From the NCBI GenBank assembly GCA_902806005.1, contig CADCUY010000569.1, forward strand, positions 1-35,288: 35,288 nucleotides of DNA. Direction: 5' to 3'. Under the pieces are notes generated by a model. It was not told the DNA's origin. It saw only the letters and a program-made list of their open reading frames with translations, and ran no database searches. Positions 24,415 through 33,144 of this stretch are shown in pieces. Each line of letters opens with the position of its first letter. Position 1 is the first letter of the stretch. The DNA is from an uncultured Quadrisphaera sp. GTDB lineage: Bacteria > Actinomycetota > Actinomycetes > Actinomycetales > Quadrisphaeraceae. A program made the translations under genes and the position numbers.

Positions 24415-26475
24415 ATGGCCACGCCCGTCGCCGACCTGCTCGCGCGCTCGAACGCCCTCGGGGCCGACCCGAGGAACACCAACTACGCCGGCGGCAACAC
24501 CTCCGCCGCGGGCCGCGACGTCGACCCGGTCACGGGAGACGACGTGGACCTGCTGTGGGTCAAGGGCTCCGGTGGCGATCTCGCCACCCTCACCGAGGCC
24601 GGGCTCGCCGTCCTGCGCCTGGACCGGGTGCGCGCGCTGCGCGGGGTCTACGCCGGGGTCGAGCGCGAGGACGAGGTGGTGGCCGCGTTCGACCACTGCC
24701 TGCACGGCCGGGGAGGGGCGGCGCCGTCCATCGACACCGCGATGCACGCCCTCGTCGACGCCCCGCACGTCGACCACCTGCACCCCGACTCCGGCATCGC
24801 GCTGGCCACGGCCGCCGACGGGGAGGCCCTGACGAGGGAGGTGTACGGCGACCGCGTGGTGTGGGTGCCGTGGCGCCGACCGGGCTTCCAGCTGGGGCTC
24901 GACGTCGCCGCGGTCGCCGCCGAGCACCCGGAGGCGATCGGCTGCGTCCTCGGCGGCCACGGGATCACCGCCTGGGGAGCCACCTCCGAGGAGTGCCGGG
25001 CCCGGTCGCTGGAGATCATCCGGACGGCGGAGGAGTTCATCGACCACCGGACGGCGCAGCTCGCGGCGCGGGGCCGCCACCCGTTCGGCGAGGAGCTCGA
25101 CGGGTACGGGCCCCTGCCGGACGGCGAGCGCCGGGCCCGGGCCGCCGCGCTGATGCCGGTGCTCCGCGGCCTGGCCAGCACCGACTCCCCCGCCGTCGGA
25201 CACCTCACCGACACCCCCGAGGTGCTCGAGTTCCTGGCCCGCGCCGAGCACCCCCGCCTGGCCGCGCTCGGGACCTCGTGCCCCGACCACTTCCTGCGCA
25301 CCAAGGTGCGCCCGATGCTCGTGGACCTGCCGGCCACCGCTCCGCTGGAGGAGGTGCTGACCCGGCTGCCCGCCCTCCACGAGGCCTACCGCGCCGACTA
25401 CGCCGCCTACTACGCGCGCCACGCCGCGGCGGACTCCCCCGCCATGCGCGGCGCCGACCCCGCCGTCGTCCTGGTGCCCGGGGTCGGGATGGTCAGCTAC
25501 GGCCGCGACAAGCAGACGGCCCGGGTCGCCGGGGAGTTCTACCTCAACGCCATCAACGTCATGCGCGGCGCGGAGGCCGTCAGCACCTACGCGCCCATCG
25601 ACGAGGCGGAGAAGTTCCGCATCGAGTACTGGGCGCTGGAGGAGGCCAAGCTCGCGCGGATCCCCGCACCGAAGCCGCTGGCCACGCGCGTGGCCCTGGT
25701 CACCGGCGCCGCGTCCGGCATCGGCAAGGCGGTCGCCGCGCGGCTGGCCGCGGAGGGCGCGTGCGTCGTCGTCGCGGACCTCGACCTCGCGAAGGCGCAG
25801 GCCGCAGCGGACGAGGTCGCCGGCGGGAGGGGCTCCGACGTCGCCGTCGGCGTGGCCGTGGACGTCTCCGACGCCGCCGCGGTCACCGCCGCCGTGCAGG
25901 AGGCGGTGCTGGCCTTCGGCGGGCTCGACCTGGTGGTCAACAACGCCGGCCTGTCGATCTCCAAGCCGCTGCTGGAGACCACCGAGCGCGACTGGGACCT
26001 CCAGCACGACGTCATGGCCAAGGGGTCGTTCCTGGTGTCCCAGGCCGCGGCGAGGGTGCTCATCGCCCAGGGCATGGGCGGCGACGTCGTGTACGTCTCG
26101 TCCAAGAACAGCGTCTTCGCCGGCCCGAACAACATCGCCTACTCGGCGGTCAAGGCCGACCAGGCGCACCAGGTGCGGCTGCTGGCTGCCGAGCTCGGCG
26201 AGCACGGCGTGAAGGTCAACGGGATCAACCCCGACGGCGTGGTGCGAGGCTCGGGGATCTTCGCCGGCGGGTGGGGCGCCTCCCGGGCGAAGACCTACGG
26301 GGTGCCCGAGGAGGAGCTGGGCGCCTTCTACGCCCAGCGCACCCTGCTCAAGCGGGAGGTGCTGCCCGAGCACGTGGCGAACGCGGTGTTCGTGCTGTGC
26401 AGCGCGGACCTGAGCCACACCACCGGGCTGCACGTGCCGGTCGACGCCGGCGTCGCCGCTGCCTTCCTGCGATGA
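24415..26475 (+). CDS. Bifunctional rhamnulose-1-phosphate aldolase / L-lactaldehyde dehydrogenase
   Basis: This is a 686-residue fusion. Residues 1 to about 415 form a class II (zinc) aldolase with H118, H121 and H123 (HVDHLHPD) and H182 (GGHGITAWG); it splits L-rhamnulose-1-phosphate into dihydroxyacetone phosphate and L-lactaldehyde. Residues from about 424 form an SDR with TGAASGIG (430-437), NNAG (509-512), S562, Y576 and K580, which would oxidise L-lactaldehyde to L-lactate with NAD+. Such aldolase-SDR fusions are known from rhamnose loci that lack separate rhaD and aldA genes (RhaEW type). ATG 24415 has GGAAGG upstream and a 4-bp gap to the previous stop. Cytoplasmic. Confidence 0.93.
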   Translation: MATPVADLLARSNALGADPRNTNYAGGNTSAAGRDVDPVTGDDVDLLWVKGSGGDLATLTEAGLAVLRLDRVRALRGVYAGVEREDEVVAAFDHCLHGRGGAAPSIDTAMHALVDAPHVDHLHPDSGIALATAADGEALTREVYGDRVVWVPWRRPGFQLGLDVAAVAAEHPEAIGCVLGGHGITAWGATSEECRARSLEIIRTAEEFIDHRTAQLAARGRHPFGEELDGYGPLPDGERRARAAALMPVLRGLASTDSPAVGHLTDTPEVLEFLARAEHPRLAALGTSCPDHFLRTKVRPMLVDLPATAPLEEVLTRLPALHEAYRADYAAYYARHAAADSPAMRGADPAVVLVPGVGMVSYGRDKQTARVAGEFYLNAINVMRGAEAVSTYAPIDEAEKFRIEYWALEEAKLARIPAPKPLATRVALVTGAASGIGKAVAARLAAEGACVVVADLDLAKAQAAADEVAGGRGSDVAVGVAVDVSDAAAVTAAVQEAVLAFGGLDLVVNNAGLSISKPLLETTERDWDLQHDVMAKGSFLVSQAAARVLIAQGMGGDVVYVSSKNSVFAGPNNIAYSAVKADQAHQVRLLAAELGEHGVKVNGINPDGVVRGSGIFAGGWGASRAKTYGVPEEELGAFYAQRTLLKREVLPEHVANAVFVLCSADLSHTTGLHVPVDAGVAAAFLR

Positions 26476-26482
26476 GCGACCG

Positions 26483-27931
26483 GTGACCGGCGCGACGCCG
26501 GGCAGCGTCGCCGCGATCGACCTGGGCGCCACGAGCGGGCGGGTGATCACCGGCTCGCTCCACGACGGGGAGCTCCGGCTGCGGCACGTCGCACGGTTCC
26601 CCAACACCCCCGTCCGGCTGCCCGACGGGCTCCACTGGGACGTGCTCTCGCTGTACTCACAGGCCATGACCGGCCTGGGCCGCGCGTCCCGCGAGGAGCC
26701 CGGGCTGCTCGGGGCGGCGGTCGACTCCTGGGCGGTCGACTACGGCCTGCTGCGCCGGGGATCCCTGCTCGGGAACCCCCACCACTACCGCGACGACCGG
26801 AACGCCGCCGGTGTGGCGGCGGTGCACGGCGTCGTCTCCGCCGAGGAGCTGCACCGGCGCAACGGGCTGCAGCACCTGCCCTTCAACACCGTCTTCCAGC
26901 TGGCCGCCGCGGACGCCGCCGGCGAGCTGGAGGCCGCGGACCGCCTGCTCCTCGTCCCCGACCTCGTCGGCTACTGGGCCACCGGCCGGCAGGTCACCGA
27001 GCGCACGAACGCCTCCACCACCGGCCTGCTGCCCGTCGGCGGCGCCGACTGGGACCTCGAGCTGCTCACCCGCCTCGGCCTGCGCCGCGACCTGTTCGCC
27101 GACCTCGTCGACCCCGGCACGTCGCTCGGGCCGGTGACCCCGGGCGTGAGGGCCGAGTTCGGCATCGCCGGCGACGTCGCCCTGACCACCGTGGGCTCGC
27201 ACGACACCGCGTCGGCGGTGGTCGCGGTGCCCCTGGACCCCGACGACGCCGTCTACGTCTCGTGCGGCACGTGGTCCCTGGTCGGTGCGGAGCTGCCCTC
27301 CGCCGTCGTCACCGAGGACGCCCGCCGGGCGGGCTTCACCAACGAGGCCGGGGTCGACGGCCGCACGCGCTTCCTGACGAACGTCATGGGGCTGTGGCTG
27401 CTCTCGGAGTCGCTGCGCGCCTGGGAGCGGCAGGGCGAGCCGCAGGAGCTCGAGGCGCTGCTGGAGCAGGCGGCGCAGCTGAGCGGCGAGGTGCCCGTGT
27501 TCGACGCCGACGACCCGCGGCTGCTGACCCCAGGCGACCTGCCCGACCGCATCGCCGAGCTCGTCGTCGAGCGCGGTGGCCGGGCGCCCGCCTCCAAGCC
27601 GGAGCTCGTCCGGTCGGTGCTGCAGAGCCTCGCCGAGGCCCACGCCCGCGCCGTCCGCGAGGTCGAGCGCCTGACCGGCCGCAGGGCCAGGACCGTCCAC
27701 GTGGTCGGTGGTGGCGCCCGCAACGCCCTGCTGTGCCAGCTGACCGCGGACGCCACGAGCCTGCCCGTGGTCGCCGGGCCGGTCGAGGCCACCGCCGTGG
27801 GCAACCTGCTCGTGCAGGCCCGCACCCACGGCGCGCTCACCGGCAGCCTGGAGGCGCTGCGCGCGGTCGTCGCCCGCTCCTTCGAGCTGCGCACGTTCCG
27901 ACCCCGCACGGCCACCGCGACGAGAGGCTGA
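26483..27931 (+). CDS. rhaB: Rhamnulokinase
   Basis: This is a 482-residue FGGY-family kinase that phosphorylates L-rhamnulose at O1 using ATP. The phosphate-1 motif DLGATSGRV is at residues 13-21, [12 protein letters not shown] follows near 90, and the C-terminal adenosine motif [17 protein letters not shown] with [11 protein letters not shown] is typical of RhaB. GTG 26483 is chosen; an ATG at 26472 is closed by a stop after four codons. It lies 7 bp after the aldolase-SDR gene and 5 bp before the lactate dehydrogenase, in one operon. The ribosome site is weak, so translation may depend on coupling. Confidence 0.93.
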   Translation: MTGATPGSVAAIDLGATSGRVITGSLHDGELRLRHVARFPNTPVRLPDGLHWDVLSLYSQAMTGLGRASREEPGLLGAAVDSWAVDYGLLRRGSLLGNPHHYRDDRNAAGVAAVHGVVSAEELHRRNGLQHLPFNTVFQLAAADAAGELEAADRLLLVPDLVGYWATGRQVTERTNASTTGLLPVGGADWDLELLTRLGLRRDLFADLVDPGTSLGPVTPGVRAEFGIAGDVALTTVGSHDTASAVVAVPLDPDDAVYVSCGTWSLVGAELPSAVVTEDARRAGFTNEAGVDGRTRFLTNVMGLWLLSESLRAWERQGEPQELEALLEQAAQLSGEVPVFDADDPRLLTPGDLPDRIAELVVERGGRAPASKPELVRSVLQSLAEAHARAVREVERLTGRRARTVHVVGGGARNALLCQLTADATSLPVVAGPVEATAVGNLLVQARTHGALTGSLEALRAVVARSFELRTFRPRTATATRG

Positions 27932-27936
27932 TCCCT

Positions 27937-29175
27937 GTGGTGCAGCGCCAGTTCCCCCGGCCCGTCGAGGTCTTCGAGAACGTGCGGTTCAAGCGGCCCG
28001 ACCTGAACGGCCGACGGCGGCGCCTGGCGGCCGCGCTCACGGTCGAGGACCTGCGCGCGATCGCCGAGCGGCGGACCCCACGGGCGGCCTTCGACTACAC
28101 CGACGGGTCCGCCGAGGCGGAGATCTCCATCGCCCGGGCCCGGCAGGCCTTCGAGGACGTGGAGTTCCACCCGGAGGTGCTGCGCGACGTCGCGCACGTC
28201 GACACCACCGCCACCGTCTTCGGCGCCTCCTCCGCCCTGCCCTTCGGCATCGCGCCGACCGGCTTCACGCGCCTGATGCAGACCGAGGGCGAGACCGCGG
28301 GGGCCGGCGCCGCCGCCGCCGCGGGGATCCCGTTCACCCTCTCCACCCTCGGCACCACCTCCATCGAGGACGTGAGGGCGGCGAACCCCGAGGGCCGCAA
28401 CTGGTTCCAGCTCTACGTGATGCGGCAGCGGGAGATCTCGTACGGCCTGGTCGAGCGCGCGGCGGCCGCCGGCTACGAGACGCTCTTCTTCACCGTCGAC
28501 ACCCCGGTCGCCGGGGCGCGGCTGCGCGACAGGCGCAACGGCTTCTCCATCCCGCCCCGGCTCACCGTCGGCACGGTCCTCGACGCGGCGTCCCGCCCGT
28601 GGTGGTGGTTCGACTTCCTCACCACCCCCAAGCTCGAGTTCGCCTCCCTGTCCGCCACCGGCGGCACCGTCGGCGACCTGCTCGACCTCGCGATGGACCC
28701 CACCATCAGCTACGAGGACCTGGAGCTCATCCGCGGGATGTGGCCCGGGAAGATCGCCATCAAGGGCGTGCAGGGCCTGGCCGACGCCAAGAGGTTCGCC
28801 GACCTCGGCGTCGACGGCCTCGTCCTGTCCAACCACGGCGGCCGCCAGCTGGACCGGGCCCCCGTTCCCTTCCACCTGCTCCCCGAGGTGGTGCGCGAGG
28901 TCGGCGCCGACGTCGACGTCATCGTCGACACCGGCATCATGAACGGCGCCGACGTCGTCGCCTCGATCGCGCTCGGGGCGAAGTTCACGCTCATCGGGCG
29001 GGCGTACCTGTACGGGCTCATGGCCGGCGGCCGCGCGGGCGTCGACCGCACGATCCAGATCCTCACCGAGCAGGTCGTGCGGACCATGAAGCTGCTCGGC
29101 GCTCACTCCCTCGACGAGCTCTCCCCGCGGCACGTCACCCAGCTCGAGCGCCTGGTGCCCCGAGCCCGGTCGTGA
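27937..29175 (+). CDS. lldD: FMN-dependent alpha-hydroxy-acid (L-lactate) dehydrogenase
   Basis: This is a 412-residue member of the FMN-dependent alpha-hydroxy-acid oxidising family, which converts L-lactate to pyruvate at the membrane face or in the cytoplasm. The active-site motif SNHGGRQLD supplies H300 and R303; K276 (AIKGVQG) and the APTGF and WFQLYVMR segments match the FMN barrel. The usual DGGIRRG phosphate-binding loop reads DTGIMNG here, a variant I have seen in actinobacterial relatives. GTG 27937 follows AGAGG; GTG 27940 is an alternative. Coming last in the operon, it would consume the lactate made by the aldolase-SDR fusion, closing the route from rhamnose to pyruvate. Confidence 0.9.
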   Translation: MVQRQFPRPVEVFENVRFKRPDLNGRRRRLAAALTVEDLRAIAERRTPRAAFDYTDGSAEAEISIARARQAFEDVEFHPEVLRDVAHVDTTATVFGASSALPFGIAPTGFTRLMQTEGETAGAGAAAAAGIPFTLSTLGTTSIEDVRAANPEGRNWFQLYVMRQREISYGLVERAAAAGYETLFFTVDTPVAGARLRDRRNGFSIPPRLTVGTVLDAASRPWWWFDFLTTPKLEFASLSATGGTVGDLLDLAMDPTISYEDLELIRGMWPGKIAIKGVQGLADAKRFADLGVDGLVLSNHGGRQLDRAPVPFHLLPEVVREVGADVDVIVDTGIMNGADVVASIALGAKFTLIGRAYLYGLMAGGRAGVDRTIQILTEQVVRTMKLLGAHSLDELSPRHVTQLERLVPRARS

Positions 29176-29182
29176 CGGCGCA

Positions 29183-29212
29183 GGGGACGGGCGCGGCGCA
29201 CGCCCCGTGCCC
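29183..29212 (+). terminator. Hairpin after the rhamnose operon
   Basis: GGGGACGGGCG (29183-29193) can pair with CGCCCCGTGCCC (29201-29212) with single-base bulges and a 7-nt loop, starting 8 nt after the lldD stop. It lacks a U-tract. Position and stem make it a candidate operon end; 29213-29304 holds nothing else recognised. Confidence 0.35.
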
Positions 29213-29304
29213 GCGGTCCTGACCACCCGTCCTTGCGGGGCACCACCGGACTCGTCCATCCTGGCCGCCCCGACGCCACCCGCGGGTGGAGGATGGACGT
29301 GCCC

Positions 29305-29631
29305 ATGACGACCGAGCAGATGCCGCAGGTCTCCGACGGAGAGCTGATGATGAGCAACACGCTGGTGATCGCGCCGGAGCACCGCGACGAGTACCTGGAG
29401 GAGCTCCGGCTCGTGCTGGCCCCCGCGCGACAGCTGGAGGCCTGCCTCTCGCTCGAGGTCGGCGAGGTGGGCGACCAGCCGGGCACGTTCGTGCTGTCGG
29501 AGCGGTGGCGCAGCGGCCGGGAGTACGTCGAGGAGGTCCTGGCCCTGCCGTTCTACCAGCGCTACCTCGAGCGCAGCGAGCCCTTCTACGCCGCCCCGCG
29601 CAGCGTGCTCGTCCTCACCTCGGTGACCTGA
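29305..29631 (+). CDS. ABM-domain (antibiotic biosynthesis monooxygenase-like) protein
   Basis: This is a 108-residue protein with the dimeric alpha/beta-barrel ABM pattern: MSNTLVIAPEHRDEYLEEL, a middle strand LSLEVGEVGD, FVLSERWRSGREYVEEV and a C-terminal helix-strand ending SVLVLTSV. Relatives include YgiN-type quinol monooxygenases and many uncharacterised proteins. It lacks the Trp pair and other residues I would expect in rhamnose mutarotase (RhaM), which shares this fold, so a mutarotase role is not supported. ATG 29305 is preferred (GGATGG 8 nt upstream); ATG 29293 is possible. It is 129 bp after the rha operon and may be separately expressed. Confidence 0.75.
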   Translation: MTTEQMPQVSDGELMMSNTLVIAPEHRDEYLEELRLVLAPARQLEACLSLEVGEVGDQPGTFVLSERWRSGREYVEEVLALPFYQRYLERSEPFYAAPRSVLVLTSVT

Positions 29632-29706
29632 CCCCACCCGTGCAGCCGGTGGGCCGCACGGAGGGGGGCGGCGCCCTCCGGGTCGTGGTCGGCAGGAGGC
29701 CGGTGC

Positions 29707-30441
29707 TCACCAGGGGATGGTGCCGCCGTCGTCGACGAACGTGCCGGTCGGGCCGCCGTCGGGCAGCGTCGCGAACCGCACGGCGACCGCCGCGCCCTCG
29801 ACCGCGGTGCGCGAGCCGCTGAAGCCGGTGAACGCGGTGGCGACGAACCCGGGGCACACGGCGTTGACGAGGATGCCGGGATCGGTCTCGGCGAACCGGC
29901 GCGCGTACTGCACGGTCATGGCGTTCAGCATCGTCTTCGACGGCGCGTACGCGGCCATGATCGGGCCGGTCCTCCGCGCCAGCGAGGCCATGTCCGTCGA
30001 GACGTTGACGATCCGGGGCGAGGCCGAGCGGCGCAGCAGCGGCAGCGCGGTGTTGATCACCCGCACCGCGCCCAGCACGTTGGTCTCCACGTCCGCTCGC
30101 AGCACGTCGAGGTCGAGGGTGAGGGGGTCCTGGAGCGCCCCCGCCGCGGTCGGCCCCGAGACGCCGGCGTTGTTGACCACCGCGTCGAGGTGGTCGAGGC
30201 GCTCGTCGAGCACCGCGACCGCCTCGGCCACGCTCTGGTCGGAGCTGACGTCGAGGCGGACGCCGAACGCCTCGGCTCCACCGCGCCGCAGCTCGGCGAC
30301 CGCGGCCTCCCGGCGCTCGTCGTCGCGCGCCCCGACGGCGACCCGGTACCCCTGCGCGGCGAGACCGGCGGCGATCGCGTAGCCGATGCCCTTGTTCGCG
30401 CCCGTGACCAGTGCCGTCTTCGTCTCCGCCATGATCCCCAT
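29707..30441 (-). CDS. Short-chain dehydrogenase/reductase (carbonyl-reductase-like)
   Basis: This is a 244-residue SDR resembling carbonyl reductases: TGANKGIG at 13-20, NNAG at 90-93, S148, Y165 and K169 (YAPSK), and a C-terminal PTGTFVDDGGTIPW. It is cytoplasmic and probably NADPH-dependent. ATG 30441 and ATG 30432 are both possible; 30432 has GGGGAT close upstream. It is divergent from a LysR gene across an 82-bp gap that holds a perfect T-N11-A palindrome, so it is the likely regulated target. The substrate is unknown. Confidence 0.9.
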   Translation of the reverse strand: MGIMAETKTALVTGANKGIGYAIAAGLAAQGYRVAVGARDDERREAAVAELRRGGAEAFGVRLDVSSDQSVAEAVAVLDERLDHLDAVVNNAGVSGPTAAGALQDPLTLDLDVLRADVETNVLGAVRVINTALPLLRRSASPRIVNVSTDMASLARRTGPIMAAYAPSKTMLNAMTVQYARRFAETDPGILVNAVCPGFVATAFTGFSGSRTAVEGAAVAVRFATLPDGGPTGTFVDDGGTIPW

Positions 30442-30490
30442 GCTCGACGCCCGGTGCGGCCCGCGTCCAAGACCGATCCGGTCCGCTGTG

Positions 30491-30517
30491 ATGCCCGCCG
30501 GGCATGCGACGTAGGTT
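30491..30517. promoter_or_regulatory. LysR-type T-N11-A operator and lysR -10 box
   Basis: ATGCCCGCCGGGCAT (30491-30505) is a perfect 15-bp palindrome containing T-N11-A (T30492, A30504), the LysR-family binding signature. TAGGTT (30512-30517) ends 6 nt before the lysR GTG at 30524, a leaderless arrangement. The palindrome lies in the lysR promoter spacer and upstream of the divergent SDR, the standard place for autorepression and target activation. Confidence 0.72.
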
Positions 30518-30523
30518 CGAGGC

Positions 30524-31426
30524 GTGGAGGACGTCGAGATCCGGGAGCTGCGCTACTTCGCCGCGGTGGCCGAGGAGCTCCACTTCGGGCGCGCCGCCGA
30601 ACGGCTCCGCATGAGCCAGCCGCCGCTGTCCCGGGCGATCCAGCGGCTCGAGCAGCGCCTCGGCGTCCAGCTGTTCGCACGGGACCGCCGCGGGGTCCGG
30701 ATGACGGCGGCCGGCGAGGTGCTGCTCGAGGAGTCGCAGAACGTCTTCGACGCGGCGAGCGCCGCCGTCGCGAGGTCGAGGCGCACGGTCGACCGCGACG
30801 ACCGGGTGGTGCTGGTGACCAAGGCGGGCGCCTCCCACGCCCTCCTGCGCGACCTGCTCGAGGCGTGCGCCGCCCAGCCCGGAGCCCTCCCGGTGGAGGT
30901 GCTGCTGTGCGAGGTCGGCGAGCAGCGGCAGGTGCTCCGCCAGGGTCGCGCGGACGCCGCGCTGGTGCACCACCCCTACGACGTCTTCGACGAGTTCTCG
31001 AGCCAGGAGGTCCTGACGGAGGGGCAGGTCGCCGTCGTGCCGCGAGGGCACCCGCTGGCGCTGCGCCCGCTGCTGACCCTGGCGGAGGTGGCCTCCGTGC
31101 CCGGCCTGCCGATCGCGCGGTGGCCGCGGCGCGACGGGACCTACCCGCCCGGACCGGGGCCCGAGGCGCGCACGCAGACCGAGCTGGCGCACCTGGTGGC
31201 GCTGGGCCGCGCCCTGCTGGTGATCCCGGAGTCGAGCCGGGCCTGGCAGTGGCCCGACCACGTCGCGGTGCCCGTCGTCGACGCCCCGCCCGTGACGACC
31301 CTGCTCGCGTGGCCCGCGTCGACGCGGCCCGGCCGGCTCGACGGCCTGCGCGGAGCGGCCGCGCAGGTCGCGCGGCGGGCCGCCGAGCTCCAGGGCCCCG
31401 GGGTCCGGCTGCCGGAAGCCGGGTAG
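30524..31426 (+). CDS. LysR-family transcriptional regulator
   Basis: This is a 300-residue LysR regulator. The N-terminal winged helix-turn-helix spans residues 5-64 (IRELRYFAAVAEELHFGRAAERL, then SQPPLSRAIQRLEQRLG), followed by the linker helix and a type-2 periplasmic-binding-like effector domain. GTG 30524 follows a TAGGTT -10 box by 6 nt, so translation is probably leaderless; it begins with EDVEIRELRYF as expected for the family. It is divergent from the SDR at 29707-30441 and converges on the AKR at 31437 with a 10-bp gap. The inducer is unknown. Confidence 0.92.
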   Translation: MEDVEIRELRYFAAVAEELHFGRAAERLRMSQPPLSRAIQRLEQRLGVQLFARDRRGVRMTAAGEVLLEESQNVFDAASAAVARSRRTVDRDDRVVLVTKAGASHALLRDLLEACAAQPGALPVEVLLCEVGEQRQVLRQGRADAALVHHPYDVFDEFSSQEVLTEGQVAVVPRGHPLALRPLLTLAEVASVPGLPIARWPRRDGTYPPGPGPEARTQTELAHLVALGRALLVIPESSRAWQWPDHVAVPVVDAPPVTTLLAWPASTRPGRLDGLRGAAAQVARRAAELQGPGVRLPEAG

Positions 31427-31436
31427 CACCGGTCCG

Positions 31437-32336
31437 TCAGCCGCGCACCGTCACGGACCGGAGCCTGTCGAGGGTGGACCGGGAGGGCTCGGCGAGGGTC
31501 GCCGTCGACTCGTCGACGAGCCCGGTCAGGCGGGCGACCTCGGCGTCGGTCAGGTGCTCGGCCACGCCGGCCGCCGCCGCGTTGGCCCGCAGGTGGTCGG
31601 CGCTGCTCGTGCCGGGGATGACGACCACGGCCGGGGAGCGGCGCAGCAGCCAGGCCAGCGCGACCTGGGCGGGGGTGGCGAGGAGGCGCCGTGCAGGCTC
31701 GGTCAGCGCCTCGTGGGCGGTGAGCTGCCCCGCGGCCAGGGGGTAGTAGGGGACGAACAGGATCCCGTGCGCCTCGCAGTCGGCGAGCACCTGGACGCCG
31801 CTGCGGTCGAGCAGGTTGAAGCGGTTCTGCACGGCGTGGATCGGCGTCAGCGCCTGCGCGCGGGCCAGCGCCTGCGGCGTCGCCCCGGACAGCCCGATGC
31901 GGCGGACCAGGCCCTGGTCGCGCAGCTCGACCAGGGCGCCGAGGGACTCCTCCAGCGGCACCTCGCTCCGCACCCCCGGGGTGTCACCGCTGAGGCGCAG
32001 GTAGGTCAGCTCGCTGGCCTCCGCCCTCGTGTCGACGAGGGCCTCGTGCACCTGCTGGCGGATCGTCTCCGGGTGGTCGGTGGCCAGCCACGACCCGTCC
32101 GGGCCGCGTCCGGCGCCGACCTTGTTGCCGATGACCACGCCGTCGGGGACCGGCGCCAGCGCCTGCCCGATCAGCTGGTTCACCGTCCTCGGGCCGTAGG
32201 CGTTGGCGGTGTCGAAGAAGGTGACGCCGAGCTCGACCGCGAGGCGCAGCACCCTCCTCGCCGCCTCGGGGTCCTTCGGCGGTCCCCAGACGTCCGGTCC
32301 TGCCAGCTGCATGGTGCCGTACCCGATGCGGTTCAT
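31437..32336 (-). CDS. Aldo/keto reductase with His-to-Arg change at the tetrad position
   Basis: This is a 299-residue aldo/keto reductase of the group starting IGYGTMQLAGPDVWGPP. D42, Y47 (FFDTANAYG) and K72 (IGNKVGAGR) of the tetrad are present, but the usual LxxxHxPD strand reads LTYLRLSGD, with Arg or no His at the fourth position; I recall this as a trait of the subfamily. The C-terminal VVVIPGTSSADHLRANAAA loop binds the cofactor. ATG 32336 is chosen (MNRIGYG) with GGGACGG upstream rather than ATG 32369. It is divergent from a TetR gene at 32425, whose operator lies between them. Confidence 0.88.
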   Translation of the reverse strand: MNRIGYGTMQLAGPDVWGPPKDPEAARRVLRLAVELGVTFFDTANAYGPRTVNQLIGQALAPVPDGVVIGNKVGAGRGPDGSWLATDHPETIRQQVHEALVDTRAEASELTYLRLSGDTPGVRSEVPLEESLGALVELRDQGLVRRIGLSGATPQALARAQALTPIHAVQNRFNLLDRSGVQVLADCEAHGILFVPYYPLAAGQLTAHEALTEPARRLLATPAQVALAWLLRRSPAVVVIPGTSSADHLRANAAAAGVAEHLTDAEVARLTGLVDESTATLAEPSRSTLDRLRSVTVRG

Positions 32337-32378
32337 GATCCGTCCCTGCTCCGTTCCAGTGATACGCACAACAACGTA

Positions 32379-32417
32379 GCACTGCCTGGATCAGTGCCTC
32401 ACCCGAGGCCGTAGCAT
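32379..32417. promoter_or_regulatory. TetR-type operator and leaderless tetR -10 box
   Basis: GCACTG-N7-CAGTGC (32379-32397) is a dyad typical in size for TetR proteins. TAGCAT (32412-32417) is a -10 box ending 7 nt before the GTG at 32425, so the dyad overlaps the -35 region. It lies upstream of the divergent AKR as well; an extra CAGTG half-site is at 32357-32361. Confidence 0.6.
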
Positions 32418-32424
32418 CGGAACG

Positions 32425-33126
32425 GTGGAGGACGTGAAGGACCGCACCCGGCGGCAGGTGCTCGACGTCGCAGCCGACATCCTGGAGCGCGACGGCGCCC
32501 AGGCGGTCTCCACCCGTGCGGTCGCCGCCGCGGCCGGCATCCGCGCGGCCAGCCTGTACCAGCTCTTCGGCGACAAGGACGGGCTGCTCGCGGCCCTGGC
32601 CGCCCACGCCTTCGACCGCTACCTGGCCGAGAAGGGCGCGCTGGCGCACACCGACGACCCCGTCGCCGACCTGCGCCGCGGCTGGGACGCGCACGTGGAC
32701 TTCGGCCTGCGCCACCCCGCGGCCTACCTGCTGATGCACGGCACCGACCGCCCCGGCCGTCGCCCACCCGCGGCAGCGGCGGCCCACGACCTGCTGCTGG
32801 TCCTCCTCGACCGCGCCGCCGCGGCGGGTCGCCTCCGCGTCGCCCCCGCCCTGGCCGCTCGGCTCCTCCAGGCCGCCGTCTCCGGCGTCACCACGGCGCT
32901 GGTCGGCGCTCCCGACGACGACCGCGACCTCGAGGTCTCCGCGCGGATGCGCGAGACCCTCGTCGCCTCGCTGACCACCGGCCCGCCCCCGGCCACCGAG
33001 CCCGGCCTCGCGTCGCGGGCCCTCGCCCTCGACGCCGCCCTCGACGCCGGGCACGCACCCGCCGCTCCGCTCAGCCCGACCGAGACCGCCCTCCTCCGCG
33101 ACTGGCTGCACCGGCTCGCCCGGTGA
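32425..33126 (+). CDS. TetR-family transcriptional regulator
   Basis: This is a 233-residue TetR regulator with helix-turn-helix at about residues 10-55 (VLDVAADILERDGAQAVSTRAVAAAAGIRAASLYQLFGDKDGLL) and a helical sensor domain with a Pro/Ala-rich C-terminal region. GTG 32425 sits 7 nt after a TAGCAT -10 box, giving a leaderless mRNA; GTG 32434 is a less likely alternative. It is divergent from the AKR at 31437 with a dyad in the 88-bp gap, and converges on another tetR with an 18-bp gap. The ligand is unknown. Confidence 0.92.
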   Translation: MEDVKDRTRRQVLDVAADILERDGAQAVSTRAVAAAAGIRAASLYQLFGDKDGLLAALAAHAFDRYLAEKGALAHTDDPVADLRRGWDAHVDFGLRHPAAYLLMHGTDRPGRRPPAAAAAHDLLLVLLDRAAAAGRLRVAPALAARLLQAAVSGVTTALVGAPDDDRDLEVSARMRETLVASLTTGPPPATEPGLASRALALDAALDAGHAPAAPLSPTETALLRDWLHRLAR

Positions 33127-33144
33127 CCGGGTCGCCGACGGCCC

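Noticed and set aside
29305-29631. Small alpha/beta-barrel protein as L-rhamnose mutarotase (RhaM)
   Set aside because: The size and fold fit, but the Trp-Trp and His/Tyr pattern expected in RhaM is absent; an ABM-type protein is the better match.
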